A DNA stretch of 47,416 nucleotides from Clostridiales bacterium (GTDB lineage: Bacteria; Bacillota; Clostridia; Lachnospirales; Lachnospiraceae). The notes beneath the pieces were generated by a model, which was not told the origin of the DNA, searched no databases, and saw nothing but the letters and a program-made list of their open reading frames with translations. Made by a program: the position numbers and the translations under genes. Positions 25,029 to 36,738 of the stretch are shown here, piece by piece. The stretch covers positions 1 through 47,416 of the forward strand of contig DUQV01000043.1 of assembly GCA_012837605.1 (NCBI GenBank), read 5' to 3'. Position 1 is the first letter of the stretch. Each line of letters opens with the position of its first letter.

Positions 25029-25808
25029 ATGAAACTAAGATATAAGAAAATTATACTGTTAACATCCCTAAGTACCATGGGTATAGGTCTGTTAACACTA
25101 TCGATAAGTCAAGGGAATCCCAAAGCAGAGAATAATATAAATACTACCAGTGGTATTGTAGCCGATGCACAAGTAAATGATGACAGTGATGATATAACAG
25201 CTATGTCTGCAATGGAATCAGCCCCTGAAGTTACAGAAGAGGCAGAAGTGACCCCCGTACCCACATTAACACCTACTCCGGTTCCGACACCAACACCGAT
25301 TCCGGTTTATCCGTTGGAAGAGATGGAGGGTATGGATGCATTTATTGAGGTCTTTTTCACAGCTAAGGCGTCCAGTGATGTTGAAAAGCTAAAATCTCTA
25401 TATCTTGACCCAAGCAAGGTAGAGACCAGAGAACAGCTCCAGAAGATGGTGCAGTATATTGAAGATTATAAGAATATAAAGACCTATTCGAAGAAGAGCT
25501 TTGAAGAAGGAGCATATATTGTGTATGCATATCATGAGATTAAGTTCTCAAGCATCAATACCTTAGCTCCCGGATTATCCAAGTTCTATGTAATTACTGA
25601 TGAAGAGGGCAATTTTAAAATTGTTAGCGATATGACTCCTGAAGTAGAGGAATACTTTAATGCACGGAACGAGGATGAAGATGTTATAGAATTAATTCAA
25701 GATACCAATTCTAAGGGAGAAGAAGCTAAAGCTAAGGACGAGGATTTGATGGTATTTTGGAACGGATTAGACGAATTGGCAAAAAACAATGAGGAACAAG
25801 GTGATTAA
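25029..25808 (+). CDS. Exported protein with Thr/Pro linker, unknown function
   Basis: An N-terminal signal peptide or anchor (KIILLTSLSTMGIGLLTLSIS) is followed by an acidic stretch, then a Thr-Pro linker (TPVPTLTPTPVPTPTPIPVYP, about residues 76-96), then a globular ~160-residue domain. The linker is of the type that crosses the cell wall. The globular part begins with MDAFIEVFFTAKASSDVEKLKSLY and has the helix-then-sheet look of NTF2-like domains seen in many clostridial exported proteins. This is inference. It has its own strong promoter with a possible WalR site, which would suit an envelope protein. A large foldback follows the stop. Confidence 0.7.
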   Translation: MKLRYKKIILLTSLSTMGIGLLTLSISQGNPKAENNINTTSGIVADAQVNDDSDDITAMSAMESAPEVTEEAEVTPVPTLTPTPVPTPTPIPVYPLEEMEGMDAFIEVFFTAKASSDVEKLKSLYLDPSKVETREQLQKMVQYIEDYKNIKTYSKKSFEEGAYIVYAYHEIKFSSINTLAPGLSKFYVITDEEGNFKIVSDMTPEVEEYFNARNEDEDVIELIQDTNSKGEEAKAKDEDLMVFWNGLDELAKNNEEQGD

Positions 25809-25822
25809 CGAAACGTTTTTGC

Positions 25823-25985
25823 AAAATATAAGGAGTTCACAGGTGTAGTCTCACACACCGGTATAAATACAGGTACCCTATTTGTAAGTCTTATACGGAC
25901 TTGTGTCCGTAACGACTTTTACAAATATGGGTACCTGTATTTATAACGGTGCATTACGACTACACCTATATACTCCTTATATTTT
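25823..25985. repeat. 163-bp foldback element (near-complete palindrome)
   Basis: The ends AAAATATAAGGAGT (25823-25836) and ACTCCTTATATTTT (25972-25985) are perfect complements. Moving inward, AGGTGTAGTC/GACTACACCT, then ACCG(G/T)TATAAATACAGGTACCC against its complement, then TATTTGTAA/TTACAAATA, and finally a TTA(TA)CGGAC-TTGT-GTCCGTAA tip also pair. Only short internal loops break the stem. It encodes no protein (ORF 25903-26085 is a chance frame). It may be a MITE-like element, a structured RNA or a long bidirectional terminator. Confidence 0.9.
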
Positions 25986-26144
25986 ATTAAGTTTTAGTGT
26001 ATCATATCTGTATTGTACTATTATTTTTACGAAACATGATAGCTTGTTTGTTTTTATAGTTTGTTTTTATAGTGGACTAGTGTGATGAAATAATATATAA
26101 TTACTTTCAAATTGGACAGGATGAATTAAGAGAGCAGGAGTAGT

Positions 26145-28940
<2,796 letters not shown>

Positions 28941-28941
<1 letters not shown>

Positions 28942-29597
28942 TGATTACATTTAAAGACATTAAGGATAACGAAACAATAAAATCATATATTATTCATGCT
29001 GATAAGATGCTTTCGGAGTTAGGATATACCGAACACAGTCTTGCACATGTTACGAAGGTGGCTGATGTTGCAAAATATATACTGGAAACTCTTAATTATT
29101 CCGACCAAGAGATCGAGTTGGCACAGATAGCATGCTATATGCATGATATCGGAAATATTGTTAATCGTGAGGGACATGCACAAAGCGGAGCGATGATGGC
29201 TTTTAGAATACTTGATCAACTTGGAGCAACGCCGGAAGAAATTGCAATGGTGATGGCAGCTATAGGCAATCATGACGAGAATACTGCAGTACCCGTAAGT
29301 GCAATTGCGGCAGCTCTTATTCTGGCTGATAAGACAGATGTAAGGCGAAGCCGTGTACGCAATCCGGACCTGCCCAGCTTTGATATTCATGACAGAGTAA
29401 ATTATGCTGTAGAAGAATCAAAGGTACAGATAATTAATAATGAAATTTTCAGGCTTGAGCTTATCATAGATACCACTATCAGTCCGGTTTTGGATTATTT
29501 TGAAATCTTTCTTGATCGAATGCTGCTGTGTAAAAGAGCAGCCAATAAGCTTAAGATGGAATTTGAATTAATAATTAATAATCAGAAGGTTTTATAA
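28941..29597 (+). CDS. HD-domain phosphohydrolase
   Basis: The 218 residues contain the metal-binding HD set: HSLAHVTKVADVA (about residue 34), MHDIGN (about 70), GNHDEN and LADKTDVRR. Members of this group hydrolyse phosphate esters of nucleotides. The substrate here is unknown. The ATG overlaps the ligA TGA (TGATG), a sign of translational coupling with the ligase; the TTG at 28938 in the track is not needed. A role in nucleotide handling next to ligA is possible but unproven. Confidence 0.82.
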
Positions 29598-29620
29598 CAT
29601 AAGAAGGATGGTGACAGCAG

Positions 29621-30526
29621 ATGCCGATTAAGGTACAAAATAATTTGCCTGCAAAAAAGATATTAGAGGATGAGAATATATTCATTATGGATGAACACAG
29701 GGCATTACATCAGGATATTCGTCCGCTTTTGATAGCAATTCTTAATCTGATGCCTAACAAAGAAGATACAGAGGTACAGCTGCTTCGTAGCCTCTCTAAT
29801 ACACCTCTGCAGGTTGATATAACATTTTTGACGACAGGTACCTATGTGGGAAAAAATACTCCCACCAGCCATCTGGATAAGTTTTATCTTACATACAACG
29901 ATGTATGTAACCGTAAGTTTGATGGACTGATAATTACAGGAGCACCGGTAGAACTGATGGAATTTGAAGAAGTGGCATATTGGGAGGAGCTTAAAAACAT
30001 AATGGAGTGGTCAAAAACTCATGTGACCTCGACATTGCATCTTTGCTGGGGAGCTCAAGCAGGATTGTATTATCATTATGGAATTCAAAAGAGACGGCTT
30101 GAGAAGAAAATGTTTGGAATATTTGAGCATAGGGTACTAAAACGCAGAACTCCGTTTGTCCGAGGATTTGATGATATATTCTATGCACCCCATTCCAGGC
30201 ATACTACCGTGTTAAAAGAGGATATATTAAAGCATGAAGAGCTGACCATTCTTGCAGAATCTGATGAGGCCGGTGTATTTATTGTAATGGCACAGGACGG
30301 TAAACAATTCTTCATCATGGGGCATCCGGAGTATGACAGGGTATCATTAGACCAGGAATACAAAAGAGATATCAGTAAAGGAATTGCCATTGATCTTCCG
30401 GTAAATTATTATCCGGCAGACAGTACTGAGAATCGTCCTAATCTGACATGGAGAGCCCATGCCAATGCCATGTATACCAACTGGCTTAATTACTACGTAT
30501 ATCAGGTAACGCCTTATATACTGTAA
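29621..30526 (+). CDS. metA: Homoserine O-acetyltransferase, MetA-type (Glu111)
   Basis: This enzyme acylates homoserine in the first step committed to methionine. The 301-residue MetA fold is intact: catalytic Cys142 in HLCWGAQAG, His in MGHPEYDR followed by the Glu of this block. Residue 111 is Glu (TGAPVE). In this family Glu111 goes with acetyl-CoA and Gly111 with succinyl-CoA, so the product should be O-acetylhomoserine despite the usual 'succinyltransferase' label. Ribosome site AAGAAGGATGG is somewhat distant (about 12 bases). It lies 23 bases after the HD gene, so probably in the rluF-ligA operon. No S-box or other leader is seen. Confidence 0.94.
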   Translation: MPIKVQNNLPAKKILEDENIFIMDEHRALHQDIRPLLIAILNLMPNKEDTEVQLLRSLSNTPLQVDITFLTTGTYVGKNTPTSHLDKFYLTYNDVCNRKFDGLIITGAPVELMEFEEVAYWEELKNIMEWSKTHVTSTLHLCWGAQAGLYYHYGIQKRRLEKKMFGIFEHRVLKRRTPFVRGFDDIFYAPHSRHTTVLKEDILKHEELTILAESDEAGVFIVMAQDGKQFFIMGHPEYDRVSLDQEYKRDISKGIAIDLPVNYYPADSTENRPNLTWRAHANAMYTNWLNYYVYQVTPYIL

Positions 30527-30535
30527 TAAACGTTA

Positions 30536-32113
30536 TTATCTGAAATCCGATTTTGATATTGTATCGGTAATAATAAACAGAATCATGCATACAACGCAGA
30601 ACAGCAAGCAGAAGGACAGCAAAAATACCGCTTGATGTATCTGCGTAATTCTATGCATATATTCATAGATTCTTTTTAACAGAAAGCCTGACATTGCAAC
30701 GATTATTCCGGGTTTTAGCAGGCTGTTTACCGCATCAAAATCAAATCGGATATTTCTAATAATATATATTGTATCCATTATTGTTATTATCAGCTGTCCT
30801 ACAAGAAGTGCTGTAAGGTACCCGTTGATACCCTTATGCGGTATCATAAGAATAATGATAAGAATCTTGGCAACAGTCCCTAAAATTGAATTGATAAATG
30901 TAATGTGAGCCTTTCCGAGTCCGTTTATGATACTGCCTAATGTGGTTGGCAGATATATTAGAGGACATAGCCATGCCAGGATAATAAGGTAATTGCCTGC
31001 CTCATCACTATTAAATATACTGACACCGAGATATTTTCCAAACAATAAGAAAACACCTGTACTGAAAACACCTATAATTAAGCTGTATTTTATAGAGGTG
31101 GAGGTAGTCTTTCCTATCATGTCCTTATTATCCATAGCCTGTGCTTCTGACACTGTAGGAAGAAGCAGTACTGCCAATGAATTTATCAAGGCCGTAGGAA
31201 ACATAATAAACGGTATAGACATTCCTACCAGTGTTCCATATGTGCTTAATGCTTCACCGGTGCTTAGTCCGGACCTTCGCAGCATAGCAGGTATAAGAAT
31301 TGCTTCGATACTGTGCAGAATATTTATTAGCAGTCGGTTAGTGGATAAGGGAATACTCAGATGCAGGATGCTGTTTATAATATCCTTTCTCTTTAGGAGT
31401 CCTGCATTAGGATTTGGTTCGGGATACAGCATAGTCTTTGGAGATTTTGTTATGAATAGGGACAGAAAATTATATATGCCGGAAGCTATTTCCCCGATAA
31501 CAAGTCCGAGAACAGCCATTTCACAGATTACCTTAAAATCACCCTTTCCAACGGTGTAGGCAGATATATATACAACAATAACACGGATCATCTGCTCAAG
31601 CAGTTGGGTCGAAGCCGGTATTCCGGCTTTTTTTAATCCGTAATAATAGCCATTAATGCATGAGGTAATACCGCAAAATGGAAATACTACAGCCAGAATT
31701 CTTAAAGAGGAAGCACTTCTGGGTTCTAATAAGAAACGGAGTGCAACACTATCAGAGAATCTGAATAACAGAACAGAAAGAACCAATGCTGTGGAAACAG
31801 ACAGAAGCAGTCCAAGCCTGAGTATCCTTCCAATGTTTTTGTGGTTCTTTCTGCCTATTTCAGCTGCGACCAGTCTTGATATGGATGTTTGAATACCCGT
31901 GGCATATATAGTGAATGCTATACCATAGACAGGAAATACCAGCTGATATATTCCAAGCCACTCGGCACCCATTACCTTTGATAAAAAAATTTTGTACAAG
32001 AACCCAATGACTCTGGTGATGAAGCCGGCCAGTGTCAGAATTAGTGTTCCTCTAAGGATATTGCTTCTGCCAATATGCCTGCTTCCTGCTAAAGCGGCCT
32101 GCTTAACCTTCAT
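30536..32113 (-). CDS. SpoVB/MurJ-like oligosaccharide flippase
   Basis: This is a polytopic membrane protein (525 residues, about 14 helices) of the MOP exporter group that flips lipid-linked oligosaccharides or peptidoglycan precursors. N-terminal RGTLILTLAGFITRVIGFLYKIFLSK and YQLVFPVYGIAFTIYATGIQTSISRLVA are typical of Firmicute SpoVB-type proteins, with SIPFIMFPTALINSLAVLLLPTVSEAQA in the middle. Whether it acts in spore cortex or in vegetative wall synthesis cannot be told. The start is ATG 32113 with GGAG eight bases upstream (GTG 32122 rejected). It is convergent with metA, with 9 bases between stops and no clear terminator. Confidence 0.85.
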   Translation of the reverse strand: MKVKQAALAGSRHIGRSNILRGTLILTLAGFITRVIGFLYKIFLSKVMGAEWLGIYQLVFPVYGIAFTIYATGIQTSISRLVAAEIGRKNHKNIGRILRLGLLLSVSTALVLSVLLFRFSDSVALRFLLEPRSASSLRILAVVFPFCGITSCINGYYYGLKKAGIPASTQLLEQMIRVIVVYISAYTVGKGDFKVICEMAVLGLVIGEIASGIYNFLSLFITKSPKTMLYPEPNPNAGLLKRKDIINSILHLSIPLSTNRLLINILHSIEAILIPAMLRRSGLSTGEALSTYGTLVGMSIPFIMFPTALINSLAVLLLPTVSEAQAMDNKDMIGKTTSTSIKYSLIIGVFSTGVFLLFGKYLGVSIFNSDEAGNYLIILAWLCPLIYLPTTLGSIINGLGKAHITFINSILGTVAKILIIILMIPHKGINGYLTALLVGQLIITIMDTIYIIRNIRFDFDAVNSLLKPGIIVAMSGFLLKRIYEYMHRITQIHQAVFLLSFCLLFCVVCMILFIITDTISKSDFR

Positions 32114-32282
32114 ATTTAACACTCCGACAGTCAGGTTCTTTATTAATATATTTGTGCAGTTTATAACTTATGAATAAACTGCGAATTACCTAGGTGTAAT
32201 ATATGAAAATTAGCTTACTGAATTATTATCAAAATTTACTATAAATAGATTGTTTTTCTTTAGAGCTTAAAATATTTTTTAT

Positions 32283-32310
32283 TGACATTTATAAAATGTA
32301 GTGTTATATT
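32283..32310 (+). promoter_or_regulatory. Promoter of the isc operon
   Basis: TTGACA (32283-32288), 16 bases, TATATT (32305-32310). Leader of about 100 bases before iscR. Confidence 0.7.
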
Positions 32311-32337
32311 TAATACCGAGTAATTTAATAGGGATTA
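32311..32337 (+). promoter_or_regulatory. IscR-like operator over the transcription start
   Basis: TAATACC-GAGTAATTTAATA-GGGATTA is an imperfect inverted repeat directly after the -10. Its layout (ATACC, AT-rich centre, GGGAT) recalls Rrf2/IscR sites, suggesting autoregulation of iscR. Confidence 0.5.
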
Positions 32338-32416
32338 AATCAGTAGGATATAAGCAGGCCATAAACTGATTACTATAAGATGTATCAGAAGCTGATTAGT
32401 AGAATGGAGAATTAAT

Positions 32417-32887
32417 ATGAAACTAACCACAAGGGGAAGATATGGATTAAGAGCAGTTATTGACTTGGCGGTTAATAATGGGGATGAAGCAGTAGCCTTA
32501 AGTCAGATTGCCGAAAGACAGGGCATATCTGTGAACTATCTGGAGCAGCTTATTGCAAAGCTGAAAAAAGCAGGAATCGTTGACAGTATCCGTGGAGCAC
32601 AGGGCGGGTATGTTCTTGCCATGCCTTCGGAGGAGATATCCGTAGGTGATATTCTGCGTGCCTTGGAGGGTGACTTAAATCCCGTTGATTGCCATGAACT
32701 AAACAGTAATGAGACACCATGCAGCAACTCAGATATATGTGTAACAAAATATGTGTGGAAGCGTATAAGTGATAGTATAAACGATGCAGTGGATGGAATT
32801 ATGCTCTCCGACCTGGTGGCTGAAAGCAAGAGAGTTCAAGCGGAAGCAGGTATCACGCAGGCAAATCAGTCCAAACAGATTTGCTGA
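32417..32887 (+). CDS. iscR: Rrf2-family iron-sulfur regulator, IscR-like
   Basis: This 156-residue winged-helix regulator begins MKLTTRGRYGLRAVIDLA, the classic Rrf2 start, and contains the recognition region ISVNYLEQLIAKLKKAG. Three cysteines in a DC-x10-C-x5-C arrangement (about residues 93-110) match the [2Fe-2S] ligands of IscR, so it should sense cluster supply. It leads an operon with the cluster assembly genes and has a candidate operator at its own promoter. Clostridial relatives also include CymR-type regulators, which lack these cysteines. Confidence 0.88.
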   Translation: MKLTTRGRYGLRAVIDLAVNNGDEAVALSQIAERQGISVNYLEQLIAKLKKAGIVDSIRGAQGGYVLAMPSEEISVGDILRALEGDLNPVDCHELNSNETPCSNSDICVTKYVWKRISDSINDAVDGIMLSDLVAESKRVQAEAGITQANQSKQIC

Positions 32888-32943
32888 TCCTTTAGAAATT
32901 TTCTAATCAGTTTATAAAATATATGATATTAGGAGATGACCAC

Positions 32944-34122
32944 ATGGAAAAGAAGATTTACCTTGATAATGCAGCTACTACAAAGACTAAGCCGGAGGTT
33001 GTAGAGGCTATGCTTCCTTACTTTAGTGAGCTGTATGGTAATCCATCCAGTGTATATGAATTTGCAGCACATAGTAAAAAAGCCATTGACGAAGCAAGAA
33101 CAATCATAGCTGATGCAATAGGCAGCGAAAGTACTGAGATATATTTTACCGGAGGCGGAACAGAAGCGGATAATTGGGCACTTATAGCAACTGCTGAAGC
33201 TTACGGGCAAAAAGGAAAGCACATTATAACATCAAAAATTGAGCATCATGCCATTTTGCATACCTGTGAATATCTGCAGAAGAGGGGCTTTGAAGTAACC
33301 TATATTGATGTGGATGAGAGCGGAATTATAAAGCTGGATCAATTAGAAAAGGCTATTCGTCCGACAACAATATTAATTTCTATCATGTTTGCCAATAATG
33401 AAATAGGGACAATCCAACCCATTAGGGAAATCGGAGAAATTGCAAGGAAGCATAATGTTTTATTCCATACAGATGCTGTACAGGCATTTGGTCAGCTTGA
33501 TATAAATGTGGATGAGCTTGGAATAGACATGCTCAGTGCCAGTGCCCATAAGCTTAACGGTCCAAAAGGTATAGGCTTTTTATATATAAGAAAAGGGATT
33601 AGAATCCGTTCCTTCATCCATGGCGGAGCACAGGAAAGAGGAAGACGTGCAGGAACTGAGAATGTTCCGTATGCGGTAGGTTTCGGGAAAGCTGTTGAAA
33701 TTGCCATGAAAACCATGAAGGAAAGAACAAAAAAAGAAATAGAGCTTCGCGACTATTTAATAAAGCGGATACTTAGCGAGATACCTTATACAAGGCTTAA
33801 CGGTCATAGAACCAGGAGACTTCCCAACAATGCCAATTTCAGCTTTCAGTTTATTGAAGGGGAATCTCTGCTGATAATGCTGGATATGAACAATATCTGT
33901 GCATCCAGCGGTTCGGCATGTACCTCGGGGTCTTTAGATCCGTCGCATGTTCTGCTGGCAATCGGGCTGCCGCATGAAATAGCCCATGGATCGCTTCGTC
34001 TTACATTAAGTGATGAGAATACATTTGAGGAAATGGATTATACGGTTGAAAAAATAAAAGAGACTGTAGATAAGCTGAGAAAGATGTCTCCGCTCTACGA
34101 AGATTTTGTTCGCACCAGATAA
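32944..34122 (+). CDS. iscS: Cysteine desulfurase
   Basis: This PLP enzyme takes sulfur from cysteine as a protein persulfide, for cluster assembly on IscU and for tRNA thiolation by MnmA. The 392 residues show IYLDNAATT, the PLP lysine K203 in SASAHKLNGPKG, RRAGTENVP, and the persulfide cysteine C326 in SSGSACTSGSLDPSHV. The length and loop fit the NifS/IscS group rather than SufS. I start at ATG 32944 with AGGAG eight bases upstream; the track's 32923 start adds seven residues without homology. It lies 56 bases after iscR. Confidence 0.95.
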   Translation: MEKKIYLDNAATTKTKPEVVEAMLPYFSELYGNPSSVYEFAAHSKKAIDEARTIIADAIGSESTEIYFTGGGTEADNWALIATAEAYGQKGKHIITSKIEHHAILHTCEYLQKRGFEVTYIDVDESGIIKLDQLEKAIRPTTILISIMFANNEIGTIQPIREIGEIARKHNVLFHTDAVQAFGQLDINVDELGIDMLSASAHKLNGPKGIGFLYIRKGIRIRSFIHGGAQERGRRAGTENVPYAVGFGKAVEIAMKTMKERTKKEIELRDYLIKRILSEIPYTRLNGHRTRRLPNNANFSFQFIEGESLLIMLDMNNICASSGSACTSGSLDPSHVLLAIGLPHEIAHGSLRLTLSDENTFEEMDYTVEKIKETVDKLRKMSPLYEDFVRTR

Positions 34123-34166
34123 GGATTGGTAAGTGCCAATACTATCAGATAAATGGAGGAATTATT

Positions 34167-34610
34167 ATGTACACTAAAAAAGTTATGGATCATTTTTTAA
34201 ATCCAAGAAACATGGGAGAAATTGAAAATCCCAGCTGTGTTGGCACGGTTGGAAATGCCAAATGTGGGGATATAATGAGAATGTATATGGATATTGATGA
34301 GAATGGAATTATTCATGATGTGAAATTTAAAACCTTTGGATGCGGTGCAGCAGTTGCAACCAGCAGCATTGCTACGGAGCTTGTAAAGGGAAAGACTGTT
34401 GAGGAAGCCCTTAAGGTTACAAATAAAGCGGTTGTGGATGCTCTTGACGGTTTGCCGCCGTTAAAGGTTCATTGTTCTTTGCTGGCGGAGGAAGCAATTC
34501 ATGCTGCCCTATGGGATTATGCAGAGAAAAATGGTATTAAAATAGAAGGACTAAAAAAACCAAAGTCCGATATTCATGATGAAGAGGAAATAAACAAGGT
34601 AAGTTATTAA
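34167..34610 (+). CDS. iscU: Fe-S cluster scaffold IscU/NifU N-terminal type
   Basis: This is the scaffold on which [2Fe-2S] and [4Fe-4S] clusters are built with sulfur from IscS. The 147 residues have the three conserved cysteines in GNAKCGD (about C36), FGCGAA (about C62) and VHCSLLAE (about C105). N-terminal YTKKVMDHFLNPRNMGEI is the usual beginning. There is a slightly extended charged tail. It lies 44 bases after iscS with GGAGG, and mnmA begins 16 bases later. Confidence 0.95.
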   Translation: MYTKKVMDHFLNPRNMGEIENPSCVGTVGNAKCGDIMRMYMDIDENGIIHDVKFKTFGCGAAVATSSIATELVKGKTVEEALKVTNKAVVDALDGLPPLKVHCSLLAEEAIHAALWDYAEKNGIKIEGLKKPKSDIHDEEEINKVSY

Positions 34611-34626
34611 TTGATTGGAGATACCA

Positions 34627-35766
34627 ATGCAGAAAGTAGTAGTTGGAATGTCAGGAGGAGTGGATTCCTCCGTAGCAGCATACCTGTTAAAAAAGCAGGG
34701 ATATGATGTTATAGGTGTTACCATGCAGATTTGGCAGGATGAGGATGCATGCTCCATATCTGAAAATGGCGGCTGCTGCGGCTTAGGAGCGGTTGAGGAT
34801 TCCAGAAGAGTTGCTTCAGTCCTTGGCATCCCGCATTATGTAATGAATTTTAAGAAGGAATTCAAAGAGAGTGTCATAGATTATTTCGTATCGGAATATG
34901 TTATGGCCAGAACTCCGAATCCCTGTATCGCATGTAATAGATTTGTCAAGTGGGAATCGCTTCTTGCAAGAGCCTTATCTATAGGTGCTTCTTATATAGC
35001 GACAGGGCATTATGCAATTATAGACAGGCTTCCTAACGGAAGATATACTATTAAAAAATCGGCAACCTTGGCAAAGGATCAGACCTATGCGTTATATAAC
35101 CTTACGCAGTATCAGCTTAAGCATACACTTATGCCTGTGGGAGCTTATACTAAGGAAGAGATTAGGGCTATTGCAAATGATCTTAAGCTTCCTGTGGCTA
35201 ATAAGCCTGACAGTCAGGAGATATGCTTTGTTGCGAATAATGATTATGCAGGGTTTATTCAGGAATACCTGGAGGATGAAGATAACAAAAGGATAATCGA
35301 GAATAAGAAGGTTCTAAACATGAAGAATACGGAGGCTGCCGGTTATGGCTTTACTCCCGGTAATTTTGTTGACACTAAAGGAAATATTCTTGGAAAGCAC
35401 CGGGGACTGGCACATTATACAATTGGGCAAAGGAAGGGCTTAAATATTGCTTTAGGCAGACCTGTATTTGTTATGAAGCTGAATGCCGATACCAATGAGG
35501 TGGTTTTAGGTGAGGCACAGGATGTATATACAGACCGTTTTTATGTGAAAAATCTTAATTTCATGGCAATTGAGGATTTGCAGGATGATATGGTTGTAGA
35601 TACAAAAATCCGCTACAGTCATGAAGGTGCAAGAAGCACCATTAAAAGAACGGGAGCGGATAAAATACTATGCATTTTTGATGAGCCGCAGCGTGCGGTT
35701 ACACCCGGACAGGCAGCCGTATTCTACAAAGACGACTACGTGGTAGGAGGCGGCACCATACAGTAA
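34627..35766 (+). CDS. mnmA: tRNA 2-thiouridine synthase
   Basis: MnmA makes 2-thiouridine at position 34 of Lys, Glu and Gln tRNAs. The 379 residues have the PP-loop VVGMSGGVDSSVAAYLLKKQGY, catalytic C100 in TPNPCIACNRFVKW (a CxxC) and C200 in DSQEICFVANNDY, plus the C-terminal barrel ending TPGQAAVFY. It probably gets sulfur directly from the IscS encoded two genes before, the arrangement known for MnmA in bacteria lacking a Tus relay. I start at ATG 34627 (GGAG seven bases before), not TTG 34615. Confidence 0.96.
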   Translation: MQKVVVGMSGGVDSSVAAYLLKKQGYDVIGVTMQIWQDEDACSISENGGCCGLGAVEDSRRVASVLGIPHYVMNFKKEFKESVIDYFVSEYVMARTPNPCIACNRFVKWESLLARALSIGASYIATGHYAIIDRLPNGRYTIKKSATLAKDQTYALYNLTQYQLKHTLMPVGAYTKEEIRAIANDLKLPVANKPDSQEICFVANNDYAGFIQEYLEDEDNKRIIENKKVLNMKNTEAAGYGFTPGNFVDTKGNILGKHRGLAHYTIGQRKGLNIALGRPVFVMKLNADTNEVVLGEAQDVYTDRFYVKNLNFMAIEDLQDDMVVDTKIRYSHEGARSTIKRTGADKILCIFDEPQRAVTPGQAAVFYKDDYVVGGGTIQ

Positions 35767-35806
35767 AAATAGTCGATCCTTTCAAACACTATAACTAAAA
35801 GTAAAA

Positions 35807-35861
35807 GGTATGTCAAAAAATTCTAAAGAATCAGAGCTTTCTGACATACCGTTTGCTTTTC
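35807..35861. terminator. Bidirectional terminator between mnmA and the PHP gene
   Basis: GGTATGTCA (35807-35815) pairs with TGACATACC (35842-35850), with an inner ATTCT/AGAAT stem. T-rich DNA follows on both strands, fitting the convergent genes on either side. Confidence 0.75.
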
Positions 35862-35880
35862 ATGGTAGGCTCAATAATGT

Positions 35881-36696
35881 TTACAGTTTTATCATTACAG
35901 GCTTGCCATCTCTGAAGATGGTGTAGTAATTGAAGCCGCATTCTTTAAGAAGGCTTTCTGCTTTATCAAAGTCGTAGCATAGGTGCTCGGGTTTATGAGC
36001 ATCGGAGCCAATGGTGATGACTTCACCGCCCAGCTCTTTATAGCGTTTTATTATTTCGGTCTTGGGATGGGGATGTCCCAGACCGTATTTATATCCGGAA
36101 GTATTTACCTCTATTCCTTTTTGGTGCTTTATTACCGTCCTTAATATTTCATCAAGAACATCCTTATAATATGAATATGAGTATTCTTTATAGCTTGTCT
36201 TGGTGCTTGGAGCATAACGGATTATATAATCGATATGTCCGCAGACATGAAATTCCTGAAAGTTTTCACAGCTTTCTTTCACAGCTTTAAAGCATCTTAG
36301 TATGCCATCCTCTTCGGTGCGGTTTTCCCAGTACTCTTTAAAATATGGATCCATATTATCAACCACATGGACGGAACCTATTATAAAATCAAAGGGATAT
36401 TTGCTGACCAGAGCATCCAAACGATCTATAATATGTGGCTGTATTCCAAGCTCAATCCCGGTAAGGATCTCAATTCTTGATTTGTATCTTTCCTTCATTA
36501 TTTCAAGTTTCTTCAGATAATCATCAGTTTTTAGTTCAAAGGTATAATTGTATATGCTGGGATAGTCATAGTCTATATGATCTGTAAAGCATATTGTTTT
36601 AAGTCCTAATTTGATGCCCTGCTCAATCACGTCTTCCATAGCGGCTTTTCCGTCACTCGAAAACTCAGAATGTACATGTAAGTCAGCAGTAATCAT
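35881..36696 (-). CDS. PHP-domain histidinol-phosphatase (HisJ/HisK family)
   Basis: The 271 residues form a PHP metal-dependent phosphatase. Metal ligands are seen in ADLHVHSEFSSDG (start), FTDHIDYD, IGSVHVVDN, HVCGHIDYI, EVNTSGYKYGLGHPHP and TIGSDAHKPEHL. The last blocks match the HisJ type, which dephosphorylates histidinol phosphate. No other his genes are here, so substrate remains a family guess. GGAGG precedes the ATG. It is the second gene after rqcH (42 bases apart) on the minus strand. Confidence 0.86.
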   Translation of the reverse strand: MITADLHVHSEFSSDGKAAMEDVIEQGIKLGLKTICFTDHIDYDYPSIYNYTFELKTDDYLKKLEIMKERYKSRIEILTGIELGIQPHIIDRLDALVSKYPFDFIIGSVHVVDNMDPYFKEYWENRTEEDGILRCFKAVKESCENFQEFHVCGHIDYIIRYAPSTKTSYKEYSYSYYKDVLDEILRTVIKHQKGIEVNTSGYKYGLGHPHPKTEIIKRYKELGGEVITIGSDAHKPEHLCYDFDKAESLLKECGFNYYTIFRDGKPVMIKL

Positions 36697-36738
36697 ATTT
36701 TTTCCTCCAATAATTTCAAGTTATTTTTTCATCTGTAT

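Noticed and set aside
25903-26085. 60-codon plus frame
   Set aside because: It begins inside the right arm of the foldback and has no ribosome site.
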